Part shown: in pieces, positions 26,765 through 35,357 of the stretch
Layout: every line of letters starts with the position of its first letter
Position numbering within the stretch: the first letter of the stretch is position 1
Origin: JAPLHP01 sp963720375
GTDB lineage: Bacteria; Chloroflexota; Dehalococcoidia; UBA2247; RBG-13-53-26
Length of the DNA: 64,000 bases
Assembly (NCBI GenBank): GCA_963720375.1
Contig: CAVRFM010000010.1
Span: 1 to 64,000 of the forward strand
Direction of reading: 5' to 3'
The notes under the pieces: model-generated
What the model saw: only the letters and a program-made list of their open reading frames with translations
Database searches by the model: none
What the model was told of the DNA's origin: nothing
Made by a program: the position numbers and the translations under genes

Positions 26765-27742
26765 TCACTTGTGGAAACACCTTCCCAAGAAATACCCCGT
26801 GCCCATGAGGGACACATTTGCGGTAATCACTCCGACCTGAGCCAGGTTTGACGGCTTGTAGAAGTGGAGCAGCCTCTGGGGGACCGACCTGAAGACAAGT
26901 CGGTTAAGGAAGGTGTTTTCGGCGGTCATCGAACCATAGTGCTGTCGAGAGACAGTTCTTCCCAGCATAGCCCTGGTGTTGCCCTCTCGAAGACAGAAGT
27001 CAAATTCGTATGCGAGAGTAGCTCGCCGCGGCGTGACCTTGTGATGTACCACAGCCTCTGGCTTGAACATTATCTTGGCTCCAGGTATCTTGCCCCTTAT
27101 TCTAATGCAAAGTTCGGCCTCCTCACCACCAACAGGGGCCAGTCTGCTCACCCCGAGTTCACCAGTTCTGCCGAATCCGGCGTCCAGCAGACCCGCTCTC
27201 TCGAATACCTCCCTCCTGAAGGCCATATTGCTGCCTGTCACATTCCTGATCTGGCCGTCCGGCTGCATAACCAACTTCTTATGACCGGTGCAGCCAATGA
27301 CAAAATCAAATTCCTCTGGGAACCAGAATGGGGGCCTACCCTCTGGCCACGTGGGAACAGCCTTCCCTCCTACCGCCATGACTTCCGGGTCCTCGAACGG
27401 TTGGACGAGGTTCTCAAGCCACGACTGTTCGGCAACAGCGTCGTCATCTATACTGGCGATTATTTCGCCGGTGGAGCATGAGATGGCGGTGTTTCTGGTC
27501 TGAGAACAGCCACGGAGTCCGTTATTTTGAACTACAGACACCTGGTCTGGCAGTTCGGCCCGGAGCTTGTGGAAAAGCTCTTCGTGGTTGTCCACGGCCA
27601 CTATTACCTCGTGAGGCTTCAACGTCTGAAAAAGGACCGAGTGCACTGCTTCTTGGACGTCCTTCAGACGCTCCGTGGCATATGTGGCAATGATGACGCT
27701 TACTTTGGGCTGTCCCACTCGTATCTCTGCTTCGGGCTCCAC
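26765..27742 (-). CDS. Family 2 glycosyltransferase
   Basis: A 325-residue GT-A enzyme. The donor-binding start VSVIIATYATERLKDVQEAV, the metal-binding DDDA (in GEIIASIDDDAVAEQSWLE, about 95) and the acceptor region NVTGSNMAFRREVFERAGLLD are all present. A C-terminal hydrophobic segment may associate with the membrane. Its start overlaps the end of the preceding glycosyltransferase gene by 43 bases; the two are in one operon. Confidence 0.85.
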   Translation of the reverse strand: MEPEAEIRVGQPKVSVIIATYATERLKDVQEAVHSVLFQTLKPHEVIVAVDNHEELFHKLRAELPDQVSVVQNNGLRGCSQTRNTAISCSTGEIIASIDDDAVAEQSWLENLVQPFEDPEVMAVGGKAVPTWPEGRPPFWFPEEFDFVIGCTGHKKLVMQPDGQIRNVTGSNMAFRREVFERAGLLDAGFGRTGELGVSRLAPVGGEEAELCIRIRGKIPGAKIMFKPEAVVHHKVTPRRATLAYEFDFCLREGNTRAMLGRTVSRQHYGSMTAENTFLNRLVFRSVPQRLLHFYKPSNLAQVGVITANVSLMGTGYFLGRCFHK

Positions 27743-28503
27743 AACAGCAGCTTCATCATGGTCCGCAGATGATCAATGCCAGCGTTGAAGCCAGAAAGCT
27801 TGGTCTGTCCTATTCGCGGGTGATAGTGTATAGGTATATCATGAATCTTCAGCTTCATTCGGCAGGCTTTGATGGCAATCTCTGGCTCTATGGCCCAACC
27901 ACTGGACGAAATCCTCATCTTCTGCAGATGGCGTTTCTTTATTCCATACAGCCCGGTGGCATAATCACAAGCTTCAAAGCAATAGACATGCCTCATTATT
28001 CCCTGGAAAAGCGCATTGCCAAGTCGGTTGAGGGCTGGTATATTGTCACGGCCAGAATCCCTTGAACAGTAGACTACATCACAGGATTCCAAAGCCTCGG
28101 TCATGCGCGGTATGGCGTCTGTAGGATAGGTGCCGTCAGCATCGATGAAGATTACGCTCTCCCCGCGAGCATGTTTTACCCCCGTCTTCATGGCCTCTCC
28201 CTTTCCCCGGTTCCGTCCGTGTCGTATGACTCCACAGGGAAATTGGGAGGCAACACGCGAGGTGGCATCACTAGACCCGTCATCCACTACCAGCACTTCG
28301 CACTGGCCATCGACTGATCTGAATAGACTCTCAAGGACGACCTGGATCCCTCCTTCTTCATTGTATGCGGGAATGACAATAGTGGCTATGATGCCGGATC
28401 GGACTTCCGGGAATTTCACGACGGTGTCCATTGACGAAAGGTCACTCTCTATTCCTAGTTGATCCGGAATACCCAGAACTTTGGCTCTAGACTGTGCACT
28501 CAT
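27700..28503 (-). CDS. Family 2 glycosyltransferase, polyprenyl-phosphate type
   Basis: A 267-residue enzyme of the dolichyl-phosphate-mannose-synthase-like group. After a 40-residue lead come IATIVIPAYNEEGGIQVVLE, VLVVDDGSSDATSRVA and VIFIDADGTYPTDAI (DAD metal site), with CDYATGLYGIKK and the C-terminal YHPRIGQTKLSG. It probably loads a sugar on polyprenyl phosphate. It is the first gene of the minus-strand operon and lies directly downstream of the tandem terminator array at 28556-28995, which is well placed to control it. GAGGG precedes the ATG. Confidence 0.85.
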   Translation of the reverse strand: MSAQSRAKVLGIPDQLGIESDLSSMDTVVKFPEVRSGIIATIVIPAYNEEGGIQVVLESLFRSVDGQCEVLVVDDGSSDATSRVASQFPCGVIRHGRNRGKGEAMKTGVKHARGESVIFIDADGTYPTDAIPRMTEALESCDVVYCSRDSGRDNIPALNRLGNALFQGIMRHVYCFEACDYATGLYGIKKRHLQKMRISSSGWAIEPEIAIKACRMKLKIHDIPIHYHPRIGQTKLSGFNAGIDHLRTMMKLLLWSPKQRYEWDSPK

Positions 28504-28555
28504 GATACTGCCCTCATTTCCTTTCCTAATCCTTGCCGCCTAGCCCGAAAAAAGA

Positions 28556-28583
28556 AAAACCGACCATTTCATCGGGTCGGTTT
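28556..28583 (-). terminator. Intrinsic terminator of RNA copy A
   Basis: On the minus strand AAACCGACC and GGTCGGTTT form a perfect 9-bp stem with a nine-base loop, followed by TTCTTTTTTC. It ends about 50 bases before the glycosyltransferase start. Confidence 0.8.
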
Positions 28584-28721
28584 CACTATTGGCTCCCTGC
28601 TACCCAAGTGACCACATACAGGTCGCAGTTCAACACCCCCAGCCAGACATACTACCTAACTATGATTCGATCTCGAAAATCTCCGTTCTCTCTGAAGCTT
28701 TCAAAATAACAACCGATAATA

Positions 28722-28751
28722 AAAAAGCCGACCGTTTCATCAGGTCGGTTT
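28722..28751 (-). terminator. Intrinsic terminator of RNA copy B
   Basis: CCGACC (28733-28728) pairs with GGTCGG (28748-28743), extended by A-U and G-U pairs, and is followed on the minus strand by a run of six T. Confidence 0.75.
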
Positions 28752-28891
28752 CACTATTGGCTCCCTGCTACCCAAGTGACCACATACGGGTCGCAGTTCA
28801 ACGCCCCCAGCCAGACATACTACCTAACTATGATTCGATCTCGAAAATCTCCGCCCTCTCTCTAAACTTTCAAAATAACAACCGATAATAA

Positions 28892-28917
28892 AAAACCGAC
28901 CTCAAAGGGGTCGATTT
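28892..28917 (-). terminator. Intrinsic terminator of RNA copy C
   Basis: On the minus strand the stem (T)CGACC / GGTCGG with a short loop is followed by TTTTTTATT. The stem is the same as in copies A and B with a different loop. Confidence 0.7.
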
Positions 28918-28999
28918 CACTATTGGCTCCCCACTATCACAACTGACCACTTACAGATAGCAGGTCAATACCCCCCCTTAAGCCCTCCACCGATGTTCA

Positions 29000-29311
29000 C
29001 TAAGTCTTCAACTTGTCTGGCTCACCTCTATCATAATTCATATTACTCGCTGAACCGCTCAAAAATGGCGACATTCGTTGGACACACTCCTTGACAACCA
29101 TAAGAACATTGTATATCATAATAAACGAGCGTAGTTGCGTCCCCCGCAACTTGCCCCTGATCCCTCTTGGTAACAGGCCTGGAGGGATCTCTTTTACTGC
29201 AAAAACACACAAACTATTATCTTTTATATCACACAAACGTCGATTTGTCAAATCTGGCACTCATCCTCCCACCTAGCCAAACCTGATAGCATCAGGCTTC
29301 TAAGATAAATT
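29000..29311. other. Gap upstream of the RNA array
   Basis: No gene is supported. The stretch presumably contains the promoter for the array. A small hairpin (AGTTGCG / CGCAACT) lies near 29130-29152. Confidence 0.35.
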
Positions 29312-29521
29312 CTATTGGGATAGCAGAGCCATGACTCCGGATTTTCCCATTTCAACTCTATTCGCATGAATTAGCCTCCAGAGGAACTCCACAGACTTGT
29401 CCGTTACCTTATCTGCCCGCCCCCCACTAGCCATGAACTGGGTATAGTCCCACCAGTTAATATAAGTATGTACCTTGAATCCCGGGGCCTCAAGCCTCTT
29501 AGTAGGGTATTTGACAGGCAT
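29312..29521 (-). CDS. Short unrecognised reading frame
   Basis: A 69-residue frame (MPVKYPTKRLEAPGFKVHTY ...) with codon usage that looks coding but no start site context. The section VHTYINWWDYTQFMASGG faintly recalls the core-binding domain of tyrosine recombinases, so it could be a relic of one. Function unknown. Confidence 0.25.
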   Translation of the reverse strand: MPVKYPTKRLEAPGFKVHTYINWWDYTQFMASGGRADKVTDKSVEFLWRLIHANRVEMGKSGVMALLSQ

Positions 29522-29566
29522 GTTGGTGCTGGTTCGGCTAATCTAATCGATGGTGCCTGATAGGAC

Positions 29567-29596
29567 TTGACAAAACGGGGGGGTGGGGGGTATAGA
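29567..29596 (+). promoter_or_regulatory. Promoter with G-rich spacer
   Basis: TTGACA (29567-29572), 18 bases, TATAGA (29591-29596). The spacer contains seven G, one T and six G in succession, a very unusual content. The promoter faces the truncated response regulator gene. Confidence 0.55.
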
Positions 29597-29598
29597 AT

Positions 29599-29616
29599 GG
29601 TACACCAAAGTGTACC
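29599..29616. promoter_or_regulatory. Operator-like inverted repeat
   Basis: GGTACAC (29599-29605) and GTGTACC (29610-29616) are perfect inverted repeats with a four-base spacer, lying immediately after the -10 element over the expected transcription start. Confidence 0.5.
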
Positions 29617-29632
29617 AAGGGGGTGCCCCACG

Positions 29633-29761
29633 ATGATAGTCAGACAACGCGAAGGTAACAATCTGGGGGTCCTGCTGATTGATTTCAATCCGGTTGTTCG
29701 TGAGGGTCTGCAGGCTATCCTGGCTAAAGACGAGAGAATTGAAGTTGCACAGCACCCTTGA
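29633..29761 (+). pseudogene. Truncated response-regulator receiver domain
   Basis: About 42 codons with the start of a NarL/LuxR-type receiver domain: VLLIDFNPVVREGLQAILAK, then DERIEVAQ and a stop. The family reads VLLVDDHPVVREGL; here one of the acidic pair is replaced (DF instead of DD) and the phosphorylated Asp and output domain are absent. A promoter and operator remain upstream, so a short transcript may still be made. Confidence 0.65.
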
Positions 29762-30033
29762 CCCCCAGTGGTAGTGCAGATAAAACCGTTGATGTCGCAC
29801 GCAGTAGGTAGCCTAGGGACAGACTGAAGTTCTACAAGGCATGGCTGCTTGACAAGCTCGCCACATATGCTCGACTCTAGCCATTATCAGCAGCCAACAG
29901 CCATCTCTTGGAGCAGGTTATACAGCTAAACCCAGCAGTAAGGTCTATGGTAACTCCCCAAGTGCCTACGTTTTCAAGGGATTTGAAGATCACTGGAGGA
30001 CTTAGTTCCTTCAGTGACTGTAAACAATTTGCC

Positions 30034-30724
30034 TTATTCCAAATTCCAATTGACTCCATCGTAGATAGTCTGCCCAACTCGATCATATCCTGCATTTGTC
30101 ATGTGAGCATGATCGCCATAGTCATAGGCAGGTAACAACTGGTCTGGATGTGAAGGATCTTCGAGTTGGGAATAAACATCAATCCTGAAATCGACAGCCG
30201 TTGCGATGTTAGCAATCCAAGAGTTGACACTATCTGCCACGCTTTGTCTTGTAGAAGTCCACGCATTCGGCTTGAAGGGCCCGATATTTACTGCTATTAC
30301 CTTGATCCCTGCATTGTGGGCTTGGCTATACATTGACTGGAGGTTTGACTCGATGGCGGCCGCTGATACATCAGTGTGAACATCATTGACTCCACCCCAT
30401 ATAATTACCCAGTCTGGATTATGAGAGAGAACATCAGCATTGAACCTTGCCAGCATCTGGGAAGTGGTTTGTCCACCCAATGCCCTTATTCACCACCGTC
30501 CAACCTGCTCCCAGAAGACTCGATAGTTTGTCTTCATATCGGTTGTACGTGGGAGTGCCATAGGTCAGGCTGTCGCCCATGCAGTACACTGACATATTAG
30601 TGGTATTCGTGTTATCCGTTGATGAGTTACCTTGTGGGGGTATTTCACTCGTAGCGCAGCTTGCTGAGCCAAGAATCAGTGCAAGGGACAGTAGTACCAG
30701 GCTCACAGCACCAAGGAACCTCAT
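30034..30724 (-). pseudogene. SGNH/GDSL-family lipoprotein esterase, one frameshift
   Basis: About 229 residues when restored. A lipoprotein signal (LILGSASCAT, lipobox Cys about 23) is followed by the SGNH blocks: GDSLTYG (catalytic Ser), GG in the restored KGIGGQTTSQML, WGGVNDV (Asn) and DHAHMTNAGY (catalytic Asp/His). At a GGG run (30476-30478) one extra G breaks the frame between blocks I and II. Likely a secreted hydrolase deacetylating sugars or cleaving esters. It would be fully functional without the extra base. Confidence 0.8.
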
Positions 30725-30792
30725 GACCCCCCTATTGAGATTATGATTTGCGGTAGTCGCATTATGGGAAATATCCTTCAGACATTATACAA

Positions 30793-30836
30793 CCCAACCT
30801 CAGCTTGGATACATAGGGGGAGACTGAAGTCCTACA
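30793..30836. repeat. Dispersed AGCTTGGATACA repeat, copy A
   Basis: CCCAACCTCAGCTTGGATACATAGGG then GACTGAAGTCCTACA, split here for length: the core is CCTCAGCTTGGATACA with a tail GACTGAAGTCCTACAGG. It lies just past the 3' end of the C39-like gene. Confidence 0.7.
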
Positions 30837-30870
30837 GGGGATGGTGGGGCTCCAGTGATCGATCCTGTAT

Positions 30871-33120
30871 CTAGTGGGTTCCTGCTTTACTTCTTTTCCG
30901 TAACAGCAGGATTGTACAAGTCGCTAACATTCCTACAGCTAAGATACCCCCAATAAGTATGTAAAGCTGTGTATAGTCAGTTCGCCAGTTTGCAATTACC
31001 GATTTCGGGCTGTCCATACTAATAGTAGTAGCGGCTGAGGTTCCACTTGAATCCCCACTCCACCCAGTAAACACATGTCGGACAATCGCCCCTAAGGGCG
31101 ATGTAACCGAGATGCTAGCCTGGGTACCTGAAGTGTACCAGCCGATGCCTTGGGGAGTACCCATATCTGACTGGATGGTCAAGTAGTACTGGAGAGTGTA
31201 TTTTGCAAGAGCACTGTGATGGCTGTACATCTCCACAGATATTGAGTTTCCAGCAACTCGGCCCCCGTCGACCTCCCAGCCAGAGAAGACGTACTGGATA
31301 CCTGTGCCAGCACCTATGACATCAGGCATACTAATCGTTGCAGTGGTACCCTTGTCATACCACCCTGCACCGACACCCGCTGTAACGCCGGGCGGGACAA
31401 TGGTAACGGTGAGCTCACACTGTTCTTTCCAGTTCGCAGTTACAGTCTTGGGCGAAGTCATTACCAGGGATGAGGTATTATCAATTTGGGTTGAGTCGCC
31501 ACTCCAGCCGTTGAAAGCATAACCGGTTCCATCTCCCTGATCAACCAAAGATGGTACAGAAAACTGAGCCGTGGTGCCGCTGTCGTACCAGCCCACGCCT
31601 TGAGCATTGCCCTGATCAGAGTGAATGGTAAGGAAATACTGTAGTTTCCAGTTCGCAATTACAGTCTTGGGCGAAGTCATTACCAAGGACGAGGTATTAT
31701 CAATTTGGGTTGAGTCGCCACTCCAGCCGTTAAAGACATAGCGGATACCATCAGTCTCGTTGACTATGGAATCCACATAGAATTGCACAGTAGACCCTTG
31801 GTCGTACCATCCCGTGCCCTCGGGGTTGCCACGCTCTGATTGAACCGTCAGGTAATCCTGTGTTGCGTAGTTCACTGAGTATGTTGCTGCTTGAGTTACG
31901 GTCCAGGAGGTTGTATCAGTGGTAGAGTACCGCTTAGTCGAGGAGACCGCAACGGTGTTGTCGATGCTTAGCGTGGAGCCGTAGTCAACGTTGTCGCTCC
32001 AGATACCATCTATCGTGGCAGTCTCAGGTACTCCTGCCTGCACATAGTGAACCGTTGCTGGATTAGATGGAACAAGGCCGGACGTTTTCACAGTAATTGT
32101 GGCTGGGCTTAGTTGTATCACGGTGACGCCCAATTGCTGAAGCCCTGAATAGCTGCCACCCCAGGTCATGGTGTGGATGAGGTGGTCCCAAGTATCGTGA
32201 AGGTAGACCACGCTCCCCGTGGTGTTGTAGCCATAGCCCAGCATAGTATGGTTAGTAACTTGAATAAGCACCGGCCGGCCAGCGTCGATTTCAGCGCAGT
32301 ATTGGGCAAAGGTGAAACCCTTGGCAGGGTCAGTGCCCTGGCCCTGTATGAGCTGGGTGAAGTCTGTTTCCACGCTGTAGCCTCGAGATTCAGCGAATAG
32401 CCTCATGCCATGGCAGCCGTCCCGGATAGATGCGGAACCTGCATAATCATAGAAAGGATCGCCATTGGCGTAGTACCCAAACATTGTCCCCCCGTCGACG
32501 TTGCCAAACTTCGACTGGTTGGTCCCCATGAAATCGCCGGTACAGTCCCCCTGCGTGTGTTCCGTCCAGCCACCACTGATATACGGGTCCGGCCCGGAAT
32601 TGCCATAATCAATCCAATAGTCATCCACGTGACCCTTCGACGCACGGTTGTCTGTGCCCTGATGTGTTGCACTCAACGGGCATTCGTAACAGGTCACGCT
32701 GGGGTATACTGTGTAGCCCCATATTGAATTATCGAGGGGACACACGCCACCGTTAGTAGGTCCGGCGTACATATTGCTGTAGCCAGTGCGGTCATAGTAG
32801 CCAAACAACATCGCAGCAGAGGTGGGCGAGCATCCATAGCTCCACTCAAAGGCTGGCACGTTGGAGAGGACATTGATCCCTGCTGCAATATCGGGCGTTG
32901 GGGCATCTGCTGCCGGAGACTTTGTGTCCGGCGGCTTCCCAGCCACTTCGACTGCAACTATTCCTCGCCCACTACTGTCGGCATAAGTCCTCTCTGCGTA
33001 CGGATCTAGTGCCTTGGCAACCACCAAGGTTGCGTGATCGAGATAGATAGCAAGGCAACTGAGACCAACGACAAGCAGGAGCAACACAATAGCAATACTC
33101 TTTGTCTTCGCTACACCCAT
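30871..33120 (-). CDS. Surface C39-like cysteine protease with InlB-type repeats
   Basis: A 749-residue exported protein. A signal helix (SIAIVLLLLVVGLSCLAIYL) is followed by a papain-fold C39-like peptidase: VPAFEWSYGCSPTSAAMLF (Cys about 97) and VLIQVTNHTMLGYGYNT (His about 290) with YLHDTWDH. From about 395 there are four beta repeats of the divergent InlB type (LTVQSERGNPEGTGWYDQGS, YVFNGWSGDST, MTSPKTVIANW). A C-terminal membrane helix (LYILIGGILAVGMLATCTIL) and basic tail anchor it. It probably cleaves peptides outside the cell. The start has a G-rich RBS. Confidence 0.8.
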   Translation of the reverse strand: MGVAKTKSIAIVLLLLVVGLSCLAIYLDHATLVVAKALDPYAERTYADSSGRGIVAVEVAGKPPDTKSPAADAPTPDIAAGINVLSNVPAFEWSYGCSPTSAAMLFGYYDRTGYSNMYAGPTNGGVCPLDNSIWGYTVYPSVTCYECPLSATHQGTDNRASKGHVDDYWIDYGNSGPDPYISGGWTEHTQGDCTGDFMGTNQSKFGNVDGGTMFGYYANGDPFYDYAGSASIRDGCHGMRLFAESRGYSVETDFTQLIQGQGTDPAKGFTFAQYCAEIDAGRPVLIQVTNHTMLGYGYNTTGSVVYLHDTWDHLIHTMTWGGSYSGLQQLGVTVIQLSPATITVKTSGLVPSNPATVHYVQAGVPETATIDGIWSDNVDYGSTLSIDNTVAVSSTKRYSTTDTTSWTVTQAATYSVNYATQDYLTVQSERGNPEGTGWYDQGSTVQFYVDSIVNETDGIRYVFNGWSGDSTQIDNTSSLVMTSPKTVIANWKLQYFLTIHSDQGNAQGVGWYDSGTTAQFSVPSLVDQGDGTGYAFNGWSGDSTQIDNTSSLVMTSPKTVTANWKEQCELTVTIVPPGVTAGVGAGWYDKGTTATISMPDVIGAGTGIQYVFSGWEVDGGRVAGNSISVEMYSHHSALAKYTLQYYLTIQSDMGTPQGIGWYTSGTQASISVTSPLGAIVRHVFTGWSGDSSGTSAATTISMDSPKSVIANWRTDYTQLYILIGGILAVGMLATCTILLLRKRSKAGTH

Positions 33121-33253
33121 TATGCTCTACCCCCTCTGATAACTCGTCTCGCGCCGACGACATTAGTTCCTATGAGGTCGTATCAACTGTATTCGCCTGG
33201 GACATTAGCATAAGGCAACAGTGGGTGTCAACCTGTGCTTGTTATATCTACCA

Positions 33254-33300
33254 CCCCAACCTTAGCTTGGATACAGAGGGGCATGGGCTGAAGTTCTATA
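33254..33300. repeat. Dispersed AGCTTGGATACA repeat, copy B
   Basis: Core CAACCTTAGCTTGGATACAG with tail GGGCTGAAGTTCTATA, between the C39-like start and the MarR gene end. Confidence 0.7.
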
Positions 33301-33335
33301 AACAGCCGCTGAGTTAGGCAGTGAACGGCTCGCTG

Positions 33336-33770
33336 TCACTCAAGTGGTTCATCGTAGGGCGTTGGCTGCATCTGGCGGATTAGTTCAATGCCTCTGTCAC
33401 GCAGTTTCCTGTTTGTTGCATTCAAAGCGTCAAGCTCTTTCTTCGAGAGGCGTTCAGTGATATTCCTGACTTTCCTTTTACTCAGTTGGCGTTTGAAGGC
33501 TTCCTTACCCTCCTTTGTCAGTGACACTCTGACCCAGTCCTTTCTAGGCAGGTCTTTGGTTCTCTTTACAAGGCCTTGAGCCTCGATGCGCATCACCAGG
33601 GCAGAAACGGTGTGCGCTTCTCTGCCTAACAGGCGTGACAGGCCCCCGGGAGTCAAGGGATTCGGGGAGACGTGAAGGAAGTACAGAACCATTGCCTGAG
33701 CTGCCGTAAGGCCGACCCTGGCCAACTCCATCTCCCAGGCTCTTCTCAGGATGGAAGATGTTATGGACAA
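33336..33770 (-). CDS. MarR-family transcriptional regulator
   Basis: A 144-residue winged-helix regulator. Helices GLTAAQAMVLYFLHV and LTPGGLSRLLGREAHTVSAL (recognition helix), then the wing LVKRTKDLPRKDWVRVSLT and the dimer helices ELDALNATNRKLRDRGIEL, follow the family plan. The start appears to be TTG (33770). A partial copy of the dispersed repeat (GACTGAAGTTCTGCAAGG, 33778-33795) lies immediately upstream and may have replaced the original 5' region. Confidence 0.8.
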   Translation of the reverse strand: MSITSSILRRAWEMELARVGLTAAQAMVLYFLHVSPNPLTPGGLSRLLGREAHTVSALVMRIEAQGLVKRTKDLPRKDWVRVSLTKEGKEAFKRQLSKRKVRNITERLSKKELDALNATNRKLRDRGIELIRQMQPTPYDEPLE

Positions 33771-33885
33771 GGGAGAGACTGAAGTTCTGCAAGGTGCTGG
33801 CGGGAGAGTTGGCTCCTATAAGGTCAGCGAGACGTCTACTCCCCAGCCTTGCAGTCGGATATAAACAGGCATATCATCTGGTACA

Positions 33886-34491
33886 GTGTGGTTATTTGCT
33901 CACACTGGAATTACCCTCGGCACAGCAGTGCTCCTGAATGGCCTCATCGGCGGTCGTTCAGAAAACAAGACAACCGAGAGAGCCTACTCTTCCGCAGAAA
34001 CAGCGGCCAAGTCGCACTCCGCCGAGGCATGGTTTGTCTCCCTGGGCCGGCGAATCGACCTGAGGGTGCTACTCGTGGGGTCGCTTCTTCCTGACATTAT
34101 TGACAAGCCCTTAGGACTTTTCGTCTTTGGCACATTCTGGTGCCGACTGTTCTGTCACTCTCTCCTTTTCTTGGTGGTTATTACCTGCGCCGGGCTCTAC
34201 CTCTATACCAGCCGTCACAGAAACTGGCTACTGGTTCTGGGGTTCGGTATCTTCATGCATCTTGTCCTGGACGAAATGTGGCTGGATACGCACACTCTTT
34301 TGTGGCCACTGCAGGGCTTCTCCTTTCCCACGGTTTACTACCCCAATTCAGAGCAGGGTGTGACTGGTGGGCTGGACGTAGCCAAATTCTTGGTATCGGA
34401 ACTGGTGGGCCTAGTTGTGCTCGGCTGGATCACATGGCTGTTAGTTCGCCGGGGCAAGGTTTATGCCTTCATCAGGCATGGCCAAATCTAG
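33886..34491 (+). CDS. Membrane-bound metal-dependent hydrolase, YdjM-like
   Basis: A 201-residue membrane protein of the LexA-binding/inner-membrane hydrolase family. Conserved His/Asp residues lie in FAHTGITLG, GSLLPDIIDKPLG, RLFCHSLLF and FMHLVLDEMW, which together form the predicted metal site, embedded in four or five membrane helices. Phospholipase-like activity is proposed for the family but unproven. It starts with GTG. Confidence 0.8.
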   Translation: MWLFAHTGITLGTAVLLNGLIGGRSENKTTERAYSSAETAAKSHSAEAWFVSLGRRIDLRVLLVGSLLPDIIDKPLGLFVFGTFWCRLFCHSLLFLVVITCAGLYLYTSRHRNWLLVLGFGIFMHLVLDEMWLDTHTLLWPLQGFSFPTVYYPNSEQGVTGGLDVAKFLVSELVGLVVLGWITWLLVRRGKVYAFIRHGQI

Positions 34492-34517
34492 GATTGAAGT
34501 GGCCTTGCTGCCAATGA

Positions 34518-34562
34518 CCCCCAACCTCAGCTTGGATACAAGGGGAATTGGGTGAAGTCCTA
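34518..34562. repeat. Dispersed AGCTTGGATACA repeat, copy C
   Basis: Core CCCCAACCTCAGCTTGGATA with tail GGGTGAAGTCCTA, filling the space between two convergent genes. Confidence 0.7.
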
Positions 34563-35357
34563 ATCATAGCCGATGTCCGGCGATAAGGGGGCTTTGCCTC
34601 TGACATATGTGCCTATTCCCCGTGCAATCTCCTCACTATCACTGTTTGTGAGTGTTGCCTCTGCGATGAACATGGTCTTTGACGCTTGTACCACCTTGCC
34701 GATAGCTTTCATGTCGCCAGATTCGACTGGTCGGAACAGGTGGATGTTAAATGACACCGTCAGTACAAAGACATCTTCAACGAGAGAATTAACGGCGAAA
34801 AAAGCAGCGTCGTCGAGAGCCTTGAAATACACTGAGCCATGCACGGCGTGGACCGAATGATAGAACCTCTGCTGAACCGGTATGACTAAAACGGCAGCAC
34901 CCTTGGAGATGGTGAGCTCGGGAGAGTAGTACTCGTTGCACGGAGCCTTGCCATACATCCGTTCCAGTTTCCTAAAGTGTTCGTCAGTCGTCATCCCCAT
35001 GTCATTCCGAAGGGCCAGCTCGTCGCTGCCACGGTACTCCAAGATATCGGGAAGAGCGTCGCGCATGAGAGCAAGAGTAAAATAGAGTACCCCTGGTGGA
35101 GTGCCAGTCTGACCTGATTTGAGGAGCGAGTCCCACACATCCTTGACCATCGACCGAGTCACGCGGCTTGTGTTCGACTGTCCTCTATCTGATTTCCTCC
35201 CAATGCTGTCAGATTTGACGTCTGTGATGAAGTTACGTACGCGCTGATGAAGGGTAAAGACTGGCTGCTGCTTCTCTCTGGCATTCTGCGCGAAGGCACA
35301 AACACGCTGCCAAATCTCGTCAGCCGATGGAAGATAGTGCCCGATGGCCTTGTCCAT
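34560..35357 (-). CDS. Hotdog-fold thioesterase with an extra N-terminal domain
   Basis: About 265 residues. The C-terminal 130 are a PaaI-like hotdog thioesterase: FYHSVHAVHGSVYFKALDDA (catalytic-region His and Asp) and AAFFAVNSLVEDVFVLTVSF, ending in RGIGTYVRGK. The N-terminal 130 residues (VFTLHQRVRNFITDVKSDSI, TSRVTRSMVKDVWDSLLKSG) resemble a small DNA- or ligand-reading module seen in restriction-type proteins and are not part of any thioesterase I know. The start at 35357 follows GGAGGTGA at proper spacing. The fusion is the odd feature; the substrate is unknown. Confidence 0.65.
   Translation of the reverse strand: MDKAIGHYLPSADEIWQRVCAFAQNAREKQQPVFTLHQRVRNFITDVKSDSIGRKSDRGQSNTSRVTRSMVKDVWDSLLKSGQTGTPPGVLYFTLALMRDALPDILEYRGSDELALRNDMGMTTDEHFRKLERMYGKAPCNEYYSPELTISKGAAVLVIPVQQRFYHSVHAVHGSVYFKALDDAAFFAVNSLVEDVFVLTVSFNIHLFRPVESGDMKAIGKVVQASKTMFIAEATLTNSDSEEIARGIGTYVRGKAPLSPDIGYD

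Larger units (their letters stand above)
28556..28995 (-). ncRNA. Three tandem copies of a structured RNA element
   Basis: Read on the minus strand, copies C (about 28995-28892), B (28890-28722) and A (28721-28556) each contain a GGCU...AGCC outer stem, an inner hairpin, the constant string GGGAGCCAAUAGUGAAA, and then an intrinsic terminator. Repeat spacing is 168 and 166 bases. The inner stem is CUGCgACCU/GGGUaGCAG in A, CUGCgACCC/GGGUaGCAG in B and CUGCUAUC/GAUAGUGG in C: bases differ but pairing is kept, including a C-G to U-A exchange. The loop keeps GU..GUGGUCA. This pattern supports a conserved structured RNA, either riboswitch-like leaders for the operon at 28503 or a set of small RNAs. 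I cannot match it to a known class. Confidence 0.65.

Noticed and set aside
28556..28995. Assignment of the tandem RNA to T-box, cobalamin, cyclic-di-GMP-I or 6S RNA
   Set aside because: The hallmark conserved sequences of these classes are not present; a short AACUGCGAC match to 6S RNA is too brief to count.
29091..29276. 61-residue plus-strand frame with Ile/Leu-rich start
   Set aside because: No ribosome site or family; it overlaps an antisense frame of equal quality.
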